Below, in pieces: positions 40,252 through 50,303 of a DNA stretch of 64,000 bases. Numbering within the stretch: position 1 is the stretch's first letter; every line of letters starts with the position of its first letter. The DNA is taken from assembly GCA_964526505.1 (NCBI GenBank), contig CAZGJC010000003.1, forward strand, positions 1-64,000, in the 5' to 3' direction. A program made the position numbers and the translations under genes. Below the pieces are notes generated by a model. That model was not told the origin of the DNA, made no database searches, and saw only the letters and a list, made by a program, of their open reading frames with translations. This stretch comes from SVTX01 sp964526505. GTDB taxonomy: Bacteria; Bacillota; Clostridia; Oscillospirales; CAG-272.

Positions 40252-43200
40252 ATGAAGAAGTTTATTTTGAAATCTCTTGCGACGCTTTTGGTTTTGACGT
40301 TTATCATTTCTTGTGCGTCGCTCTCACTCTCTGCCTTGACTTACGTTTCGGGAAAAAATTCCGTTTCGGACAGTTATAAGGGCGGAAAGTATTACAAACA
40401 GTTAACGTCCATACCCCTGTCGGGTAACCAGCGTGCCGACGTTTTGGCGGTCGCTCTCTCACAGGTTCAGTATATGGAGAGTAACAGCAGTTCCGACCTT
40501 TCGGGTACAACGGGTGGTTCAAGTAACTATACCGAATACTGCTATAACTACGGCTACGACGTAGGAACAAACTACGCTTGGTGTGCGGCATTTATGACGT
40601 GGGTATTGCGTCAAGCGGGCGTAAATAAACAGGGTACGGGTTCCGCTAACGCCGCAAGAAGCCACCTCGGTGACTCAAAATACATATATTGCGAAATATC
40701 TTGCGGATATTGGGTGTCTCAACTTAAACAGTGCGGATATTGGCAAGCGTCTGCCGGAAGAGGCAACGGAACGTATACACCGAAGCCCGGTGACCTTATT
40801 TTCTTTGAAAACGGCGGTGACGCATGGGCTGACCATATAGGTATGGTAGTTTATACGTCGGGAAGCACGGTTTATACCATAGAGGGTAATACGAGCGGTG
40901 CGTCGGGCGTTGTTGCAAACGGCGGTCGTGTTGCGTTCAAAAGTTATAACTATAAAACAAGTACGTATATTTTGGGCTACGGTGCATTGCCCTATAATAC
41001 TTCAACCTCTCCCATTGATTATTCAATAGGAACGGCAAGCACAAGAACAACGGGTCTTTATATTAACCCCGAAAGTGCAAAGTACCTCTATTCTTCCTCT
41101 TCAATGAGCGGAAGTTACGTTGTTCTCCCCAAGGGAACTTTGTTTGAGGTTACGGGTATTGTTTCGGGTACCGTTCTTCAATGTAAATATAACGGTAACA
41201 CTTATTATATAAAAAATAACAGTGACCGTATAATCCAGTTGACGCAAACAGGTACAACGTCAAGTGGTTCATCGTCAGGCAGTGGTTCGTCGTCAGGATC
41301 TTCGAGCGGAACAGTATCCAATTCAAATTGCAGTGCAATGGCTGCAAGTATTGAAGATGTAAGTTCAAGTTCAATTACTTTCAGCGGACAAGTGTCCGGC
41401 GGATTAAACGCTACGTCTAATACACTGGTAATAAACCCTGTTAATTTTAATTCAAACGTTTCAAATACGCTCTACGTAACAGGATGGTGTGCTTTAAAGA
41501 GACCGTCATCTGCAACAAAAGGTAATCAGACCTATAACTTCAAGTACAGCGTAGACGGCGGTACTACGTGGAAGAGCATAAGTAGCGTCACCTGTCATAA
41601 TATCAAGGATGAACTTCTGGGTAATGAAGATGGAACAGGAATGATTCCGACACTTTCGGGTGATTCATCGTGGATTAAATCATGGGGCTACGGAAATAAT
41701 GAGGGATTTAGCCTGTCAATAGACCTTTCGTCTTATAACGGTCAGACCGTTGACGTAATGTTGGCGAGAGAATCGGGAAATTTGAAATATGTTAATAGTG
41801 AAGCAACAACCGAGACCGAAACGTCACAAGGTTACGTTCATTTTGCAACAATAACCAATGTCAAAGTCGGTACAGACAGTTCGTCCGGCGGTTCTTCATC
41901 CGGCGGAATAACTTCAAGCGGTCTTACACCCACAACGTCGTATATGCAGTATGCGTTGATAGACTATATCAACGGCGTAGGTCCTAAGGGCGACTCAACA
42001 GCATATTCGTCCGACCATGTCGCAACACGTGGAAACCCTGCGTCAATGGTTCCGTCGAAGCAGACAACCGACAGTATACTTTCCATTAAAGGTTGGTGTA
42101 TGATAAACGGCGGTCAAGGCGACGTCGTTTACTCTGTTGACGGCGGTACAACTTGGCTTAACGTTACAGGCAGTACGTATACACCGGGTTCGGAAGCACA
42201 TAAAACAGCCGCAAGCGGTGGAGGAGTAAACTTCACGTACGTCAATTACGACAAAGCGTGCTTTGACGTGTCTGTTGACCTTTCGGCATACAATGGTCAA
42301 ACTCTTGACGTTATGTTTGCAAGAGTTGTATCAAATAATACGGCACTTGTTTCTCACTTCCTCACTGTTTCAAACGTTGTCGTAAGCGACGGTACAACCT
42401 CCACTACTCCGAGTATCAGCGGAACCCCCGCTCTCTCGGGAACGAGTGCCACAAATGATATTGTATACCACGGAACCATAGATTCCATAAACGGTGTTGC
42501 AAGCAGTACTATTAAAGCAAACAATAGTATGAGTGGCAACACCCTTGATCCGGCTGTTCCGGCTGCGGGCGGTGGAAGTAACCTCGTTTGTACGGTTACG
42601 GGAACAACGGTTATCTCGGGTAACACTGTTCAAGTTTGCGGTTGGATGGCAATGGCAGGCGGTGTTTCCAAATACGTTTATTCAATAGATGGTACAAACT
42701 GGTATGAGTGCGGTGGTACTCAGGGAAATTTGAGCAATGAAATAGTAAGCACAGTTAAGACGACAAATTGGCTTGGTACGCATGGAATTGACGTTGACAG
42801 CATCCCCACGGCGAAAGGATCTTTCCAAGGTGCAAACGCTATTATTGTAGACCTTTCGGGATGTAAGGGAAATACGGTAACTGTTCAAATCGGAGCGATA
42901 AGTAACAGTGACACATCCAAAGTTACCAAATTCCTTGAACTTCAAAATATTTCAGTCCCCGATACGTCGGCAACGTCCTATCCTATGGCGGGAGTTGTAA
43001 ACTATATCAACGGTATCGGACCTGACGGCACGGTATATTCGAACTATTCAAGCGAACTTGTCGCATTGCAAGGACAATGGCCTACAATCCCTAAGGGTAA
43101 TGCGATAAATTCCGATGATACGGTAAGAGTTTCCGGTTGGTGTATGATTGACGGCGGTCAAAAAGAAGTTATTAAGTGGTCGGTTGACGCCAAAACTTGG

Positions 43201-46200
43201 TATAACTGCTCCGCATCGTTTACAGACGGTACGCAGGACCATATAACCGCCGTAACAACTTGGAATAATATGATAAATCCGAGTGTGTCGGGTGCAAACT
43301 TCGAGGCGGTTGCAAACCTTTCAGGTGTCTCCGTAACTGCCGATACAACACTCTATTTCGGAAGAGAGAGTAGTGACGGTCAAACTTATGCATTCCTCTC
43401 ACTTACAAACCTTGTCAGTGACAGTAGCACGTCAACGTGTTCTCATTCCGAAACGTATTTGAGCGGAAAGACAGACGCCAAGTGCGGAATTGACGGATAT
43501 ACGGGTGATACTGTCTGTTCGAGTTGCGGACAAACAATTTCCTATGGTTCTAAAATAGACGCACTTGAACACGTCTGGAAAAACGCAACGTGTAAAGAAC
43601 CTAAAACCTGTACGCTTTGCGGTCTTACAGACGGTGACGTCGGAACGCATTCTTACTCTTATGAATATAACGATACGCAACACTGGCAGGAATGCTCTGT
43701 TTGTGGTACAACAACAAATAAAACAGCACATACGTACACAAGCGGTGTTTGTAAGTGCGGTAAGGCAGACCCCACTGCCACGAAGATTAACTACTACGCA
43801 AATATCGACTGGCTCAACGGACAGTCGTTTAGTGCGAGCGGTTCAGGTTCAAAGGGTATTGCAACGAAAGCATACCCACTCTCTTACAGAGTAAATATTC
43901 TTGAAATCAGAGGATGGGTTCTTCTTGATAACGCAACCATATCCGGCTATAAGTGGTCGGTTGACGGTCTCATTTGGAACGATTGTACAGTAGTTAACGT
44001 CGAATCGGCACAAGACGCCCATGAGAGAGTCGCAAGTGAAGGCGGTGTTACAAATATAACGTCACTTGATAACGCAGTGTTCGGAAATACCGTAACACGT
44101 GGTATATACGCTGACCTTTCAAAACTCGGCGAGCAAACCGTAACGGTTCAGTTTGCCGCTGTTACCTCGTCGGGAGTTGTAGTTCCTTTTGCGGAGGTTA
44201 CCGACGTTACAACCGGTATAACAAAAAATCCTGTCGGAAAATGTTATGACGAGTACTATATAGGCGGAACGGCAGTTGGATTTACCGACGAAACGATAGG
44301 AAGCGTATCTGTTTCAAACGTCAATAAGGCTAACGGTACGTTGAGCATTTCAGGACTCTACGCAGGTACAAGCGTAACATTGCGTGGTTGGATAGGCTAT
44401 AAAACTCCTGTAAGTAAATTCGGTTATTATTTTGATAACTATACCGCAACTATGGTAACCTGCGACACGGTAACTACCGAAGATGCGGTTATAAATGCGG
44501 GCGGACAGTATGCAAAAAGAATGCAGATAACCGCAAACACAGCCATTCTCTCGGGTGGAAATCATACTTTGACTTTCGTTGCAGTAATGGAAGACGGAAG
44601 TGTGCTGGTTCTTACGTCTTGGACTATAAACGTCGTTGAACCCTCATCTGCGGGAACAGGTTCGCCCATAACAGGTAGTTCGGGTCAGGCTAACGTAATC
44701 ATCTTGGCAGGTCAGTCCAACGCTTACGGTGCCAGCCCAACAAATGATATCGGTACAGGTGAAAATAACCTTAATATCGGTGCAATTTATAACAATAAGT
44801 ATTACTCCAATATAAAAATCCATTTCACTAATATAAACGCTATGGCAGATTCAACGGATACCACCGGTGGATATAAATGGAAGGTTTTGAGATATAATAA
44901 TGCTTTTGAAACCTATAACGTTAAGATTGCAGGTGAAAACGAATTAAGATTTGGTCCCGAACTCGGTATCGCCGAATATCTGTCGAACGAGTATCCCAAT
45001 GAGGAATTCTATATCATAAAGTTCACTGCCGCAGGAACTCTTCTTAACGGTCAGTGGTTTGCCGCTGATGCAAACGGTATGGATAACTGGGGACTTGTTT
45101 CCGATATGGGAGCATATCTCTATGACCAAATGGCGAAATACATAAACGATTCGCTCAAATTGATTGAATCCGAAGGTAAAACACCCGTTATTCACTCGTT
45201 TATGTGGGTTCAAGGCGAATCCGACTCGGGTTCCACAGGTCTTGCATCGTCCTATCAGGCATATGAACAATTGCTTGTCGACAGCGTCAGAGCCGATTTC
45301 GCAAGTTATGCGGTTTCGGGTGGTATTTCGTTTGTAGACTATGCAATTTCCGAAATGAATGCAGCGGGTTCTGCAAGCAAAATGTGGCCATACGGCACAG
45401 AACTCAATAATTCCAAGCGTGCAAATGCACAGTATATTTACGACGGTGTAAACGCTTCCGTTGAGCAATCCACGTACGGTATCAGTAAATCAATACTTCT
45501 TGATTATACCTCTTGGCTTTCCAAAGCCGATGTGGGCTACGACACAGATACAGCACACCTTTCGGCAAAGTCGATGTTGCAACTCGGTCAGTGGCTCGGC
45601 TTGTGTATGGATTCGATGAACGGTCATACCGTAACGTCGCACACCCATACGGAAGAGACCATAGCAGGTAAGTCGGCAACTTGTACGGAGTCGGGTCTTA
45701 CAAACGGTATTAAGTGTTCTACTTGCGGTACAATTCTCGTAGAACAGGAAATAATCCTTGCAACGGGACATAACGTTGACGCAAACGGTAATTGTACAAA
45801 CAGCGGTTGTGATTATTCCACAGGTTCATCCGGATGTTCTCACGCCTATACCGAGGGACAGTACTCAACCGACGGAAACAGCCACTGGTATGTATGTACG
45901 CTTTGTAATGAAAAATTAAACGTCGAAACTCATAAATACGATAACGCTTGTGATACGGATTGTAACGTTTGCGGTTACGTAAGAGTTACCGAACACTCCA
46001 TCGTAAAAGTAGATGGCAGAGAAGCAACTTGCTTGCAAACAGGTCTTACCGACGGATATAAGTGCGGTATATGCGGATACGTTCAAACCGAACAAACCGT
46101 AATTGCAAAACTTAAACACTCCTATTCGATAACCGAGTCCAAAGATCCGACTTGTACAACAAGAGGCTATGACCTTTATACTTGTACAAACGGTTGCGGT

Positions 46201-46779
46201 AAGTCGTATAAGACCACAACGCCGTCACTTGGACATAATTACGTCGACACGGTAACAAATGCAACCTGCACAAGTATGGGTTATACTACGCATACCTGCG
46301 AGAACTGTAAGGAATCTTACGTTGATACGTACGTTCCGGCAACAAATCATAATTATATCGAGGAAACGGTAAATGCTACTTGCACAACCGTAGGATATAC
46401 GATTTATACGTGCGAGTGCGGTTCGTCGTATAACGGCGAAATTATACCTGCCACGGGTCATAATTATGAGGAGATTAAAGTTAGCGAAACTTGTACGACA
46501 CGAGGCTATACGGAGCATAAATGCTCGGGTTGCGGAGCAACTTATAAGACGGACTTCGTATCTGCCACAGGACATAATTACGTTGATACCACAGTTGAGG
46601 CTACTTGCACAACACGTGGATATACCAACCATAAATGCTCTTGCGGTGCGGAATATAATACCGATTACGTTCCGCCCAAAGGTCACGACTATCAGTATAC
46701 GATAGAAGACGACAAAATAACCGTAAGTTGTCCCAATTGTGAAAGTGAGTATTGGATAGATAACTCAAAGTCGGCATAA
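40252..46779 (+). CDS. Giant secreted CHAP-amidase / SGNH-esterase multidomain protein
   Basis: A 2175-residue exported protein. Signal peptide about 1-28. A CHAP-type peptidase domain (about 60-255) has Cys111 in YAWCAAF, His195 in ADHIGMVVY and Glu211 in YTIEGNTSG, as in cell-wall amidases. A Ser/Gly linker follows (near 335-355). Then come about six beta-rich repeats, each containing 'INGVGP', 'GWCMI(N/D)GGQ' and 'YSVDGGTTW'-like motifs (near 365, 565, 735, 910, 1176, 1330), probably binding or spacer modules. A SASA/SGNH esterase domain (about 1480-1790) shows ILAGQSNAYG, WVQGESDSG and DTAHLS. The C-terminal 380 residues hold about eight Cys-x-x-Cys repeats of the 'CTTRGYT.H.C..CG' type. 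A second Cys-rich block lies near 1060-1175. There is no LPxTG motif. Cell-wall or mucus glycan modification is likely. Confidence 0.88.
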   Translation: MKKFILKSLATLLVLTFIISCASLSLSALTYVSGKNSVSDSYKGGKYYKQLTSIPLSGNQRADVLAVALSQVQYMESNSSSDLSGTTGGSSNYTEYCYNYGYDVGTNYAWCAAFMTWVLRQAGVNKQGTGSANAARSHLGDSKYIYCEISCGYWVSQLKQCGYWQASAGRGNGTYTPKPGDLIFFENGGDAWADHIGMVVYTSGSTVYTIEGNTSGASGVVANGGRVAFKSYNYKTSTYILGYGALPYNTSTSPIDYSIGTASTRTTGLYINPESAKYLYSSSSMSGSYVVLPKGTLFEVTGIVSGTVLQCKYNGNTYYIKNNSDRIIQLTQTGTTSSGSSSGSGSSSGSSSGTVSNSNCSAMAASIEDVSSSSITFSGQVSGGLNATSNTLVINPVNFNSNVSNTLYVTGWCALKRPSSATKGNQTYNFKYSVDGGTTWKSISSVTCHNIKDELLGNEDGTGMIPTLSGDSSWIKSWGYGNNEGFSLSIDLSSYNGQTVDVMLARESGNLKYVNSEATTETETSQGYVHFATITNVKVGTDSSSGGSSSGGITSSGLTPTTSYMQYALIDYINGVGPKGDSTAYSSDHVATRGNPASMVPSKQTTDSILSIKGWCMINGGQGDVVYSVDGGTTWLNVTGSTYTPGSEAHKTAASGGGVNFTYVNYDKACFDVSVDLSAYNGQTLDVMFARVVSNNTALVSHFLTVSNVVVSDGTTSTTPSISGTPALSGTSATNDIVYHGTIDSINGVASSTIKANNSMSGNTLDPAVPAAGGGSNLVCTVTGTTVISGNTVQVCGWMAMAGGVSKYVYSIDGTNWYECGGTQGNLSNEIVSTVKTTNWLGTHGIDVDSIPTAKGSFQGANAIIVDLSGCKGNTVTVQIGAISNSDTSKVTKFLELQNISVPDTSATSYPMAGVVNYINGIGPDGTVYSNYSSELVALQGQWPTIPKGNAINSDDTVRVSGWCMIDGGQKEVIKWSVDAKTWYNCSASFTDGTQDHITAVTTWNNMINPSVSGANFEAVANLSGVSVTADTTLYFGRESSDGQTYAFLSLTNLVSDSSTSTCSHSETYLSGKTDAKCGIDGYTGDTVCSSCGQTISYGSKIDALEHVWKNATCKEPKTCTLCGLTDGDVGTHSYSYEYNDTQHWQECSVCGTTTNKTAHTYTSGVCKCGKADPTATKINYYANIDWLNGQSFSASGSGSKGIATKAYPLSYRVNILEIRGWVLLDNATISGYKWSVDGLIWNDCTVVNVESAQDAHERVASEGGVTNITSLDNAVFGNTVTRGIYADLSKLGEQTVTVQFAAVTSSGVVVPFAEVTDVTTGITKNPVGKCYDEYYIGGTAVGFTDETIGSVSVSNVNKANGTLSISGLYAGTSVTLRGWIGYKTPVSKFGYYFDNYTATMVTCDTVTTEDAVINAGGQYAKRMQITANTAILSGGNHTLTFVAVMEDGSVLVLTSWTINVVEPSSAGTGSPITGSSGQANVIILAGQSNAYGASPTNDIGTGENNLNIGAIYNNKYYSNIKIHFTNINAMADSTDTTGGYKWKVLRYNNAFETYNVKIAGENELRFGPELGIAEYLSNEYPNEEFYIIKFTAAGTLLNGQWFAADANGMDNWGLVSDMGAYLYDQMAKYINDSLKLIESEGKTPVIHSFMWVQGESDSGSTGLASSYQAYEQLLVDSVRADFASYAVSGGISFVDYAISEMNAAGSASKMWPYGTELNNSKRANAQYIYDGVNASVEQSTYGISKSILLDYTSWLSKADVGYDTDTAHLSAKSMLQLGQWLGLCMDSMNGHTVTSHTHTEETIAGKSATCTESGLTNGIKCSTCGTILVEQEIILATGHNVDANGNCTNSGCDYSTGSSGCSHAYTEGQYSTDGNSHWYVCTLCNEKLNVETHKYDNACDTDCNVCGYVRVTEHSIVKVDGREATCLQTGLTDGYKCGICGYVQTEQTVIAKLKHSYSITESKDPTCTTRGYDLYTCTNGCGKSYKTTTPSLGHNYVDTVTNATCTSMGYTTHTCENCKESYVDTYVPATNHNYIEETVNATCTTVGYTIYTCECGSSYNGEIIPATGHNYEEIKVSETCTTRGYTEHKCSGCGATYKTDFVSATGHNYVDTTVEATCTTRGYTNHKCSCGAEYNTDYVPPKGHDYQYTIEDDKITVSCPNCESEYWIDNSKSA

Positions 46780-46794
46780 AAACCGAAGTCAAAT

Positions 46795-46842
46795 AAAAAT
46801 CGAGGGTACGCCACAAAGGCGTACCCTCTTTCTTTGTTTTGA
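46795..46842. terminator. Bidirectional terminator between the two CHAP genes
   Basis: GAGGGTACGCC (46802-46812), loop ACAAA, GGCGTACCCTC (46818-46828), then TTTCTTTGTTTT. T-rich on the minus strand too, so it serves both convergent genes. Confidence 0.92.
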
Positions 46843-46852
46843 AATTCAAATT

Positions 46853-48109
46853 TTATTTGATGTGTGACTTCTTTTTGCGTAATACAAAAACCGAGATAAT
46901 ACCGATTGTAACCGAAATTGCAAAAACACAAGGGGTAATTACCGCATTGCAACCGTGCGTTTTGTTCTGCTCACCACTGCCGTTATCTCCCGTGTCACCT
47001 ATGCTGTCGGGCGAGTCGATTCCTTTGCTCGGAATGCTTAAATCAAATATTTCGGACGATATCTGAATTGCGAATTCTCCGTCGTGTATGTATCCTTCTT
47101 TTATTTCTCCGTCAACCGCACACTTTATGCGGAATGCTCCACCTGATGTGATTCCGCAAACGTTCATCATGGCGTAAGACGGAAGAATGGTTGTTTGACA
47201 ATCCTCATCTTTGTCATAAGCCCCGTCAGCCGTGCTGTAAAGCGTTGTGTTTTGCAACGTCATATACGTTCCCGTTGTGGGATTTTTGCCCGAGTAGTCG
47301 ATTTTTTTAACCGTGTCAAGCGTTTTGTACGGTAAGTCACCGTATCCGATAATGTAAGTGTCGCTTATCTTGTGCTTTTTCAGATATACGCCTGTGCCGT
47401 CTCTGTCCTCTGTGGACGGCTTTGTTGTGTTGCCCTCGACAGAATAAATAAAGTCTCCGTCAATGTAAACCACAAATCCTATGTGTGAAGCGGACTTGTC
47501 CGTGTTCTCCGTGAAGAATATCAGGTCGCCCGCTTGCGGTGTATATGACGGGTCGTAGTAGTCGGAGAAGTGGTGCCTTGAAGAGTTTTTATGCCCCTCG
47601 GATGTTCTGAAAAAATTTGCGTCACATAACGCCGACCGCCATTTTTCGCAACTGAGTTCTCGCCATATATATCTTGTGTCGCCTTTGTGGTCACGACACC
47701 AGTCGGTTAGTTTGTTGTAGTTGTGAACTTTCGCTTGAAGTAAGCAGAACGATGTGTACGACGCACACCAATAATATCCGTATCCTGCGTTGTAGTCTCC
47801 GAAATTGAGATTGTATTCGGCAAAGTTTCCGTCACCGCCACCAAGACCGTCAAGTTCGTTTTCCGAGTCGCCTTCATGATATCCGAGTTGCGAAAGAGCG
47901 ATTGCAATTACGTCTGTGGGATTGTCTCCCGTAAGAATAACGTCGGAAAGATACGTGTAATATTTTCCGCCCGAGTATGAGTCGGATACGGATGTGTTTC
48001 CCTTTGTGCCGGCTGTGACGTATTGCACCGCCCCCGCAATATTGCAAAAGGAGGCAACCGAAAATACCGACGCAATAATCAAAGCCAAAAGTTTTGTTGT
48101 TCGTCTCAT
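46853..48109 (-). CDS. Membrane-anchored CHAP-domain protein
   Basis: A 418-residue paralogue of the N-terminal part of the giant protein. Signal peptide about 1-27 (ending NIAGAVQY). The shared block VSDSYSGGKYY is followed by a CHAP domain with Cys115 in YYWCASY, GDLIFF and the His in SASHIGFVVY, then VEGNTT. A beta region (about 285-365) precedes a Gly/Asp-rich linker and a C-terminal TM helix (FAISVTIGIISVFVL) with the basic tail RKKKSHIK, so it should stay in the membrane facing out. ATG 48109 was chosen for GGAGG upstream; the longer frame begins inside tmk. It is 16 bp after tmk and is probably cotranscribed with it. Confidence 0.88.
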   Translation of the reverse strand: MRRTTKLLALIIASVFSVASFCNIAGAVQYVTAGTKGNTSVSDSYSGGKYYTYLSDVILTGDNPTDVIAIALSQLGYHEGDSENELDGLGGGDGNFAEYNLNFGDYNAGYGYYWCASYTSFCLLQAKVHNYNKLTDWCRDHKGDTRYIWRELSCEKWRSALCDANFFRTSEGHKNSSRHHFSDYYDPSYTPQAGDLIFFTENTDKSASHIGFVVYIDGDFIYSVEGNTTKPSTEDRDGTGVYLKKHKISDTYIIGYGDLPYKTLDTVKKIDYSGKNPTTGTYMTLQNTTLYSTADGAYDKDEDCQTTILPSYAMMNVCGITSGGAFRIKCAVDGEIKEGYIHDGEFAIQISSEIFDLSIPSKGIDSPDSIGDTGDNGSGEQNKTHGCNAVITPCVFAISVTIGIISVFVLRKKKSHIK

Positions 48110-48125
48110 AGTTACCTCCGTAATT

Positions 48126-48758
48126 TTAATTGTCCCAAAGGGAAATCGCCGCACGGTATACGTCCTCTGCAATTTCTTCAACCGTTCGTGATGCGTCAAT
48201 GCAAACTATGTTGTCTCCACGCTCACGCATAGTATCTATAACGTTGAAGAAAGTTTTTCTCGTCTTGTCGAGATATTCGTAGGTTTCGAAAATTTCCGTG
48301 CTGATGTGACGTGCATTTATTCGGTCAAGACTCTGTTGCGGTTCAAGGTCGAGGAATATGCAAAGGTCCGGATGCCGTATGTCGGGGTTTTCAAGATTGA
48401 GTTGCATAACTCTGGGAAGCCCTATCACAACACCCTGATATGCCATCGAAGAGTAGTAGTACCTGTCGCTTATCGCAGTAATGCCATTGCTCAGTAAACT
48501 TTCGATTCCGCCGTCGGGATTGGTGTTGTGATTTGCACGGTCAGACGCAAAAAGAACTGCAAGTTCGTCGTCGCTCACCTGGATGTCTCCCGCAAGGACT
48601 TTGCGTATGTGCTTGCCCGATGGGTACGCCGTCGGTTCGGCTGAAAGCGAGGTTTTGATTCCTTGCTTTTCAAGTCTTTCGGATAGCAGTTTTATCTGTG
48701 TTGATTTTCCGGAGCCGTCTATGCCCTCGAAAACTATGAATTTTGCATTATTAGTCAT
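48126..48758 (-). CDS. tmk: Thymidylate kinase
   Basis: Phosphorylates dTMP to dTDP. 210 residues. The P loop FEGIDGSGKST (residues 9-19) is followed by the DR(Y/H) motif in ISDRYYYSSMAYQGV, and the LID segment lies near RINARHIST. The LID lacks the Arg-rich E. coli pattern, fitting the eukaryote-like/type I layout with Arg in the P loop less obvious here; this is only a rough assignment. It lies between trkH and the CHAP gene on the same strand. Confidence 0.95.
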   Translation of the reverse strand: MTNNAKFIVFEGIDGSGKSTQIKLLSERLEKQGIKTSLSAEPTAYPSGKHIRKVLAGDIQVSDDELAVLFASDRANHNTNPDGGIESLLSNGITAISDRYYYSSMAYQGVVIGLPRVMQLNLENPDIRHPDLCIFLDLEPQQSLDRINARHISTEIFETYEYLDKTRKTFFNVIDTMRERGDNIVCIDASRTVEEIAEDVYRAAISLWDN

Positions 48759-48786
48759 TATTCTTAATCTTTCTTAACGTATTTGT

Positions 48787-50298
48787 TTATTTTTCAAGCC
48801 ATACGGACGGAGAGAAGAGAAGTAGTAAGGGGAAAATTTCAAGTCTGCCCAAAAGCATATCTATCGAAAGAACCACTTTCGATGCAAATGACAGTGAAGC
48901 AAAATTTGATGCGGGTCCGACGTCTCCGAGTCCCGGACCTATGTTGTTAAGACATGTCGCAACGGCTGAAAACGTAGTTTCGATACTTCTTCCGTCGAAA
49001 ATTGCTATAAGTAAAAACGAACCGAAGAAAATAAACGCATATGCGGTAATAAAAGCAAAAACACCTTTTCTTGTGTCTTTGTCAACGCTCTTTCCCTCAA
49101 AGCGTACGTTTTTTACACGCCTCGGATGTATCATATGCCTGACTTCCGCCATGGTGCTTTTGAATGCGATTATTATACGACTGACCTTTATTCCGCCACC
49201 CGTGGAACCGGCACACGCACCTATAAACATACATATAAGTAATACCGTTTTCGCAAGGTTGCCCCAAAGGTTGAAGTCCGCCGTGGCAAATCCTGCCGTT
49301 GATAACATTGACAGTACTTGAAATGATGAATGACGAATCGATTCGGCAAAATTGTAACCGTTTTCCACGTGTATATTTATTCCCACAAGTGCTACCGCCA
49401 CCACAACTATTCCGATAAACCAACGAAGTTCTTCACTGAGTAATGCGGAGAGTGCTTTGCCTGTGATTATCAGATAGTAAAGGTTGAAGTTTATCGAAAA
49501 CAGTAACATAAAAATCGTAAGTACCCAAATGCAGTATTCGGGGTGAGCGACGTTGCTTGTTCCGAAAGTCATCATACTGTCTGGCCATATCGAAAATCCA
49601 CCCGTGCCTGCCGTTGAAAACGACGTGGTGAGTGCTTCGTATAAATCCATACCGCCGAACAGTAAAAATACCGTGCAGAGCAGAGTCATAACAATGTATA
49701 TGGCGTACATTATCGAGGCGGTTTTTTTAATGGTCGGCACAAGTTTGTCCACTTTCGGACCGGGCATTTCCGCACGCATAACGTGAACCAAACGAGATGA
49801 TTTCATATCCTGTTGAGGCATAATCGCAAGTACGAATACAAGTACGCCCATACCGCCTATCCAGTTTGTAAAACTACGCCAGAAGAATATGCCTCGTAAT
49901 CCCTCGCTTGCTATCTCGGGTGACCATAAGCCGTCAAAGTCGGATACGGCAAGAACGCTTGAACCCGTCGTTGTAAATCCCGAAACGGTTTCGAAAAACG
50001 CATCTATATAGTTGGGTATAAGACCCGATATAACAAACGGAATCGCTCCGAAAAGAGAGAGTATTATCCACGAAAGTCCCGTGGTGACAAAACCCTCTTT
50101 CGCTCCGAGAGTTTTGTCTGTCGGCTTGCGTATGATAAAAAGCACACCGACAGAGAGGAGAATTATCATCGGAATTATAAAAGCCCAAACGGTGGAAAAT
50201 TCTCCGTATATAAGAGAGGTTATAAGCGGTAGAGACATCAGCGTTCCCTCCGCAATCAGGAGTTCTCCGATGATAAACCGCATCATTTTAAAGTTCAT
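48787..50298 (-). CDS. trkH: Potassium transporter TrkH/KtrB-type membrane subunit
   Basis: A 503-residue K+-translocating subunit with four M1-P-M2 repeats and about ten to twelve hydrophobic segments. Selectivity-filter-like glycines occur in SGFTTTGSSVL (near 105), STAGTGGFS (near 228), LSTAGFATADF (near 340) and CLNNIGPGLG (near 455). The gating cytoplasmic subunit TrkA is encoded 5 bp upstream on the same strand (50304-51674), as expected. Together they take up K+ with H+ or Na+. The tmk gene follows after 28 bp. Confidence 0.95.
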   Translation of the reverse strand: MNFKMMRFIIGELLIAEGTLMSLPLITSLIYGEFSTVWAFIIPMIILLSVGVLFIIRKPTDKTLGAKEGFVTTGLSWIILSLFGAIPFVISGLIPNYIDAFFETVSGFTTTGSSVLAVSDFDGLWSPEIASEGLRGIFFWRSFTNWIGGMGVLVFVLAIMPQQDMKSSRLVHVMRAEMPGPKVDKLVPTIKKTASIMYAIYIVMTLLCTVFLLFGGMDLYEALTTSFSTAGTGGFSIWPDSMMTFGTSNVAHPEYCIWVLTIFMLLFSINFNLYYLIITGKALSALLSEELRWFIGIVVVAVALVGINIHVENGYNFAESIRHSSFQVLSMLSTAGFATADFNLWGNLAKTVLLICMFIGACAGSTGGGIKVSRIIIAFKSTMAEVRHMIHPRRVKNVRFEGKSVDKDTRKGVFAFITAYAFIFFGSFLLIAIFDGRSIETTFSAVATCLNNIGPGLGDVGPASNFASLSFASKVVLSIDMLLGRLEIFPLLLLFSPSVWLEK

Positions 50299-50303
50299 AA
50301 CCG

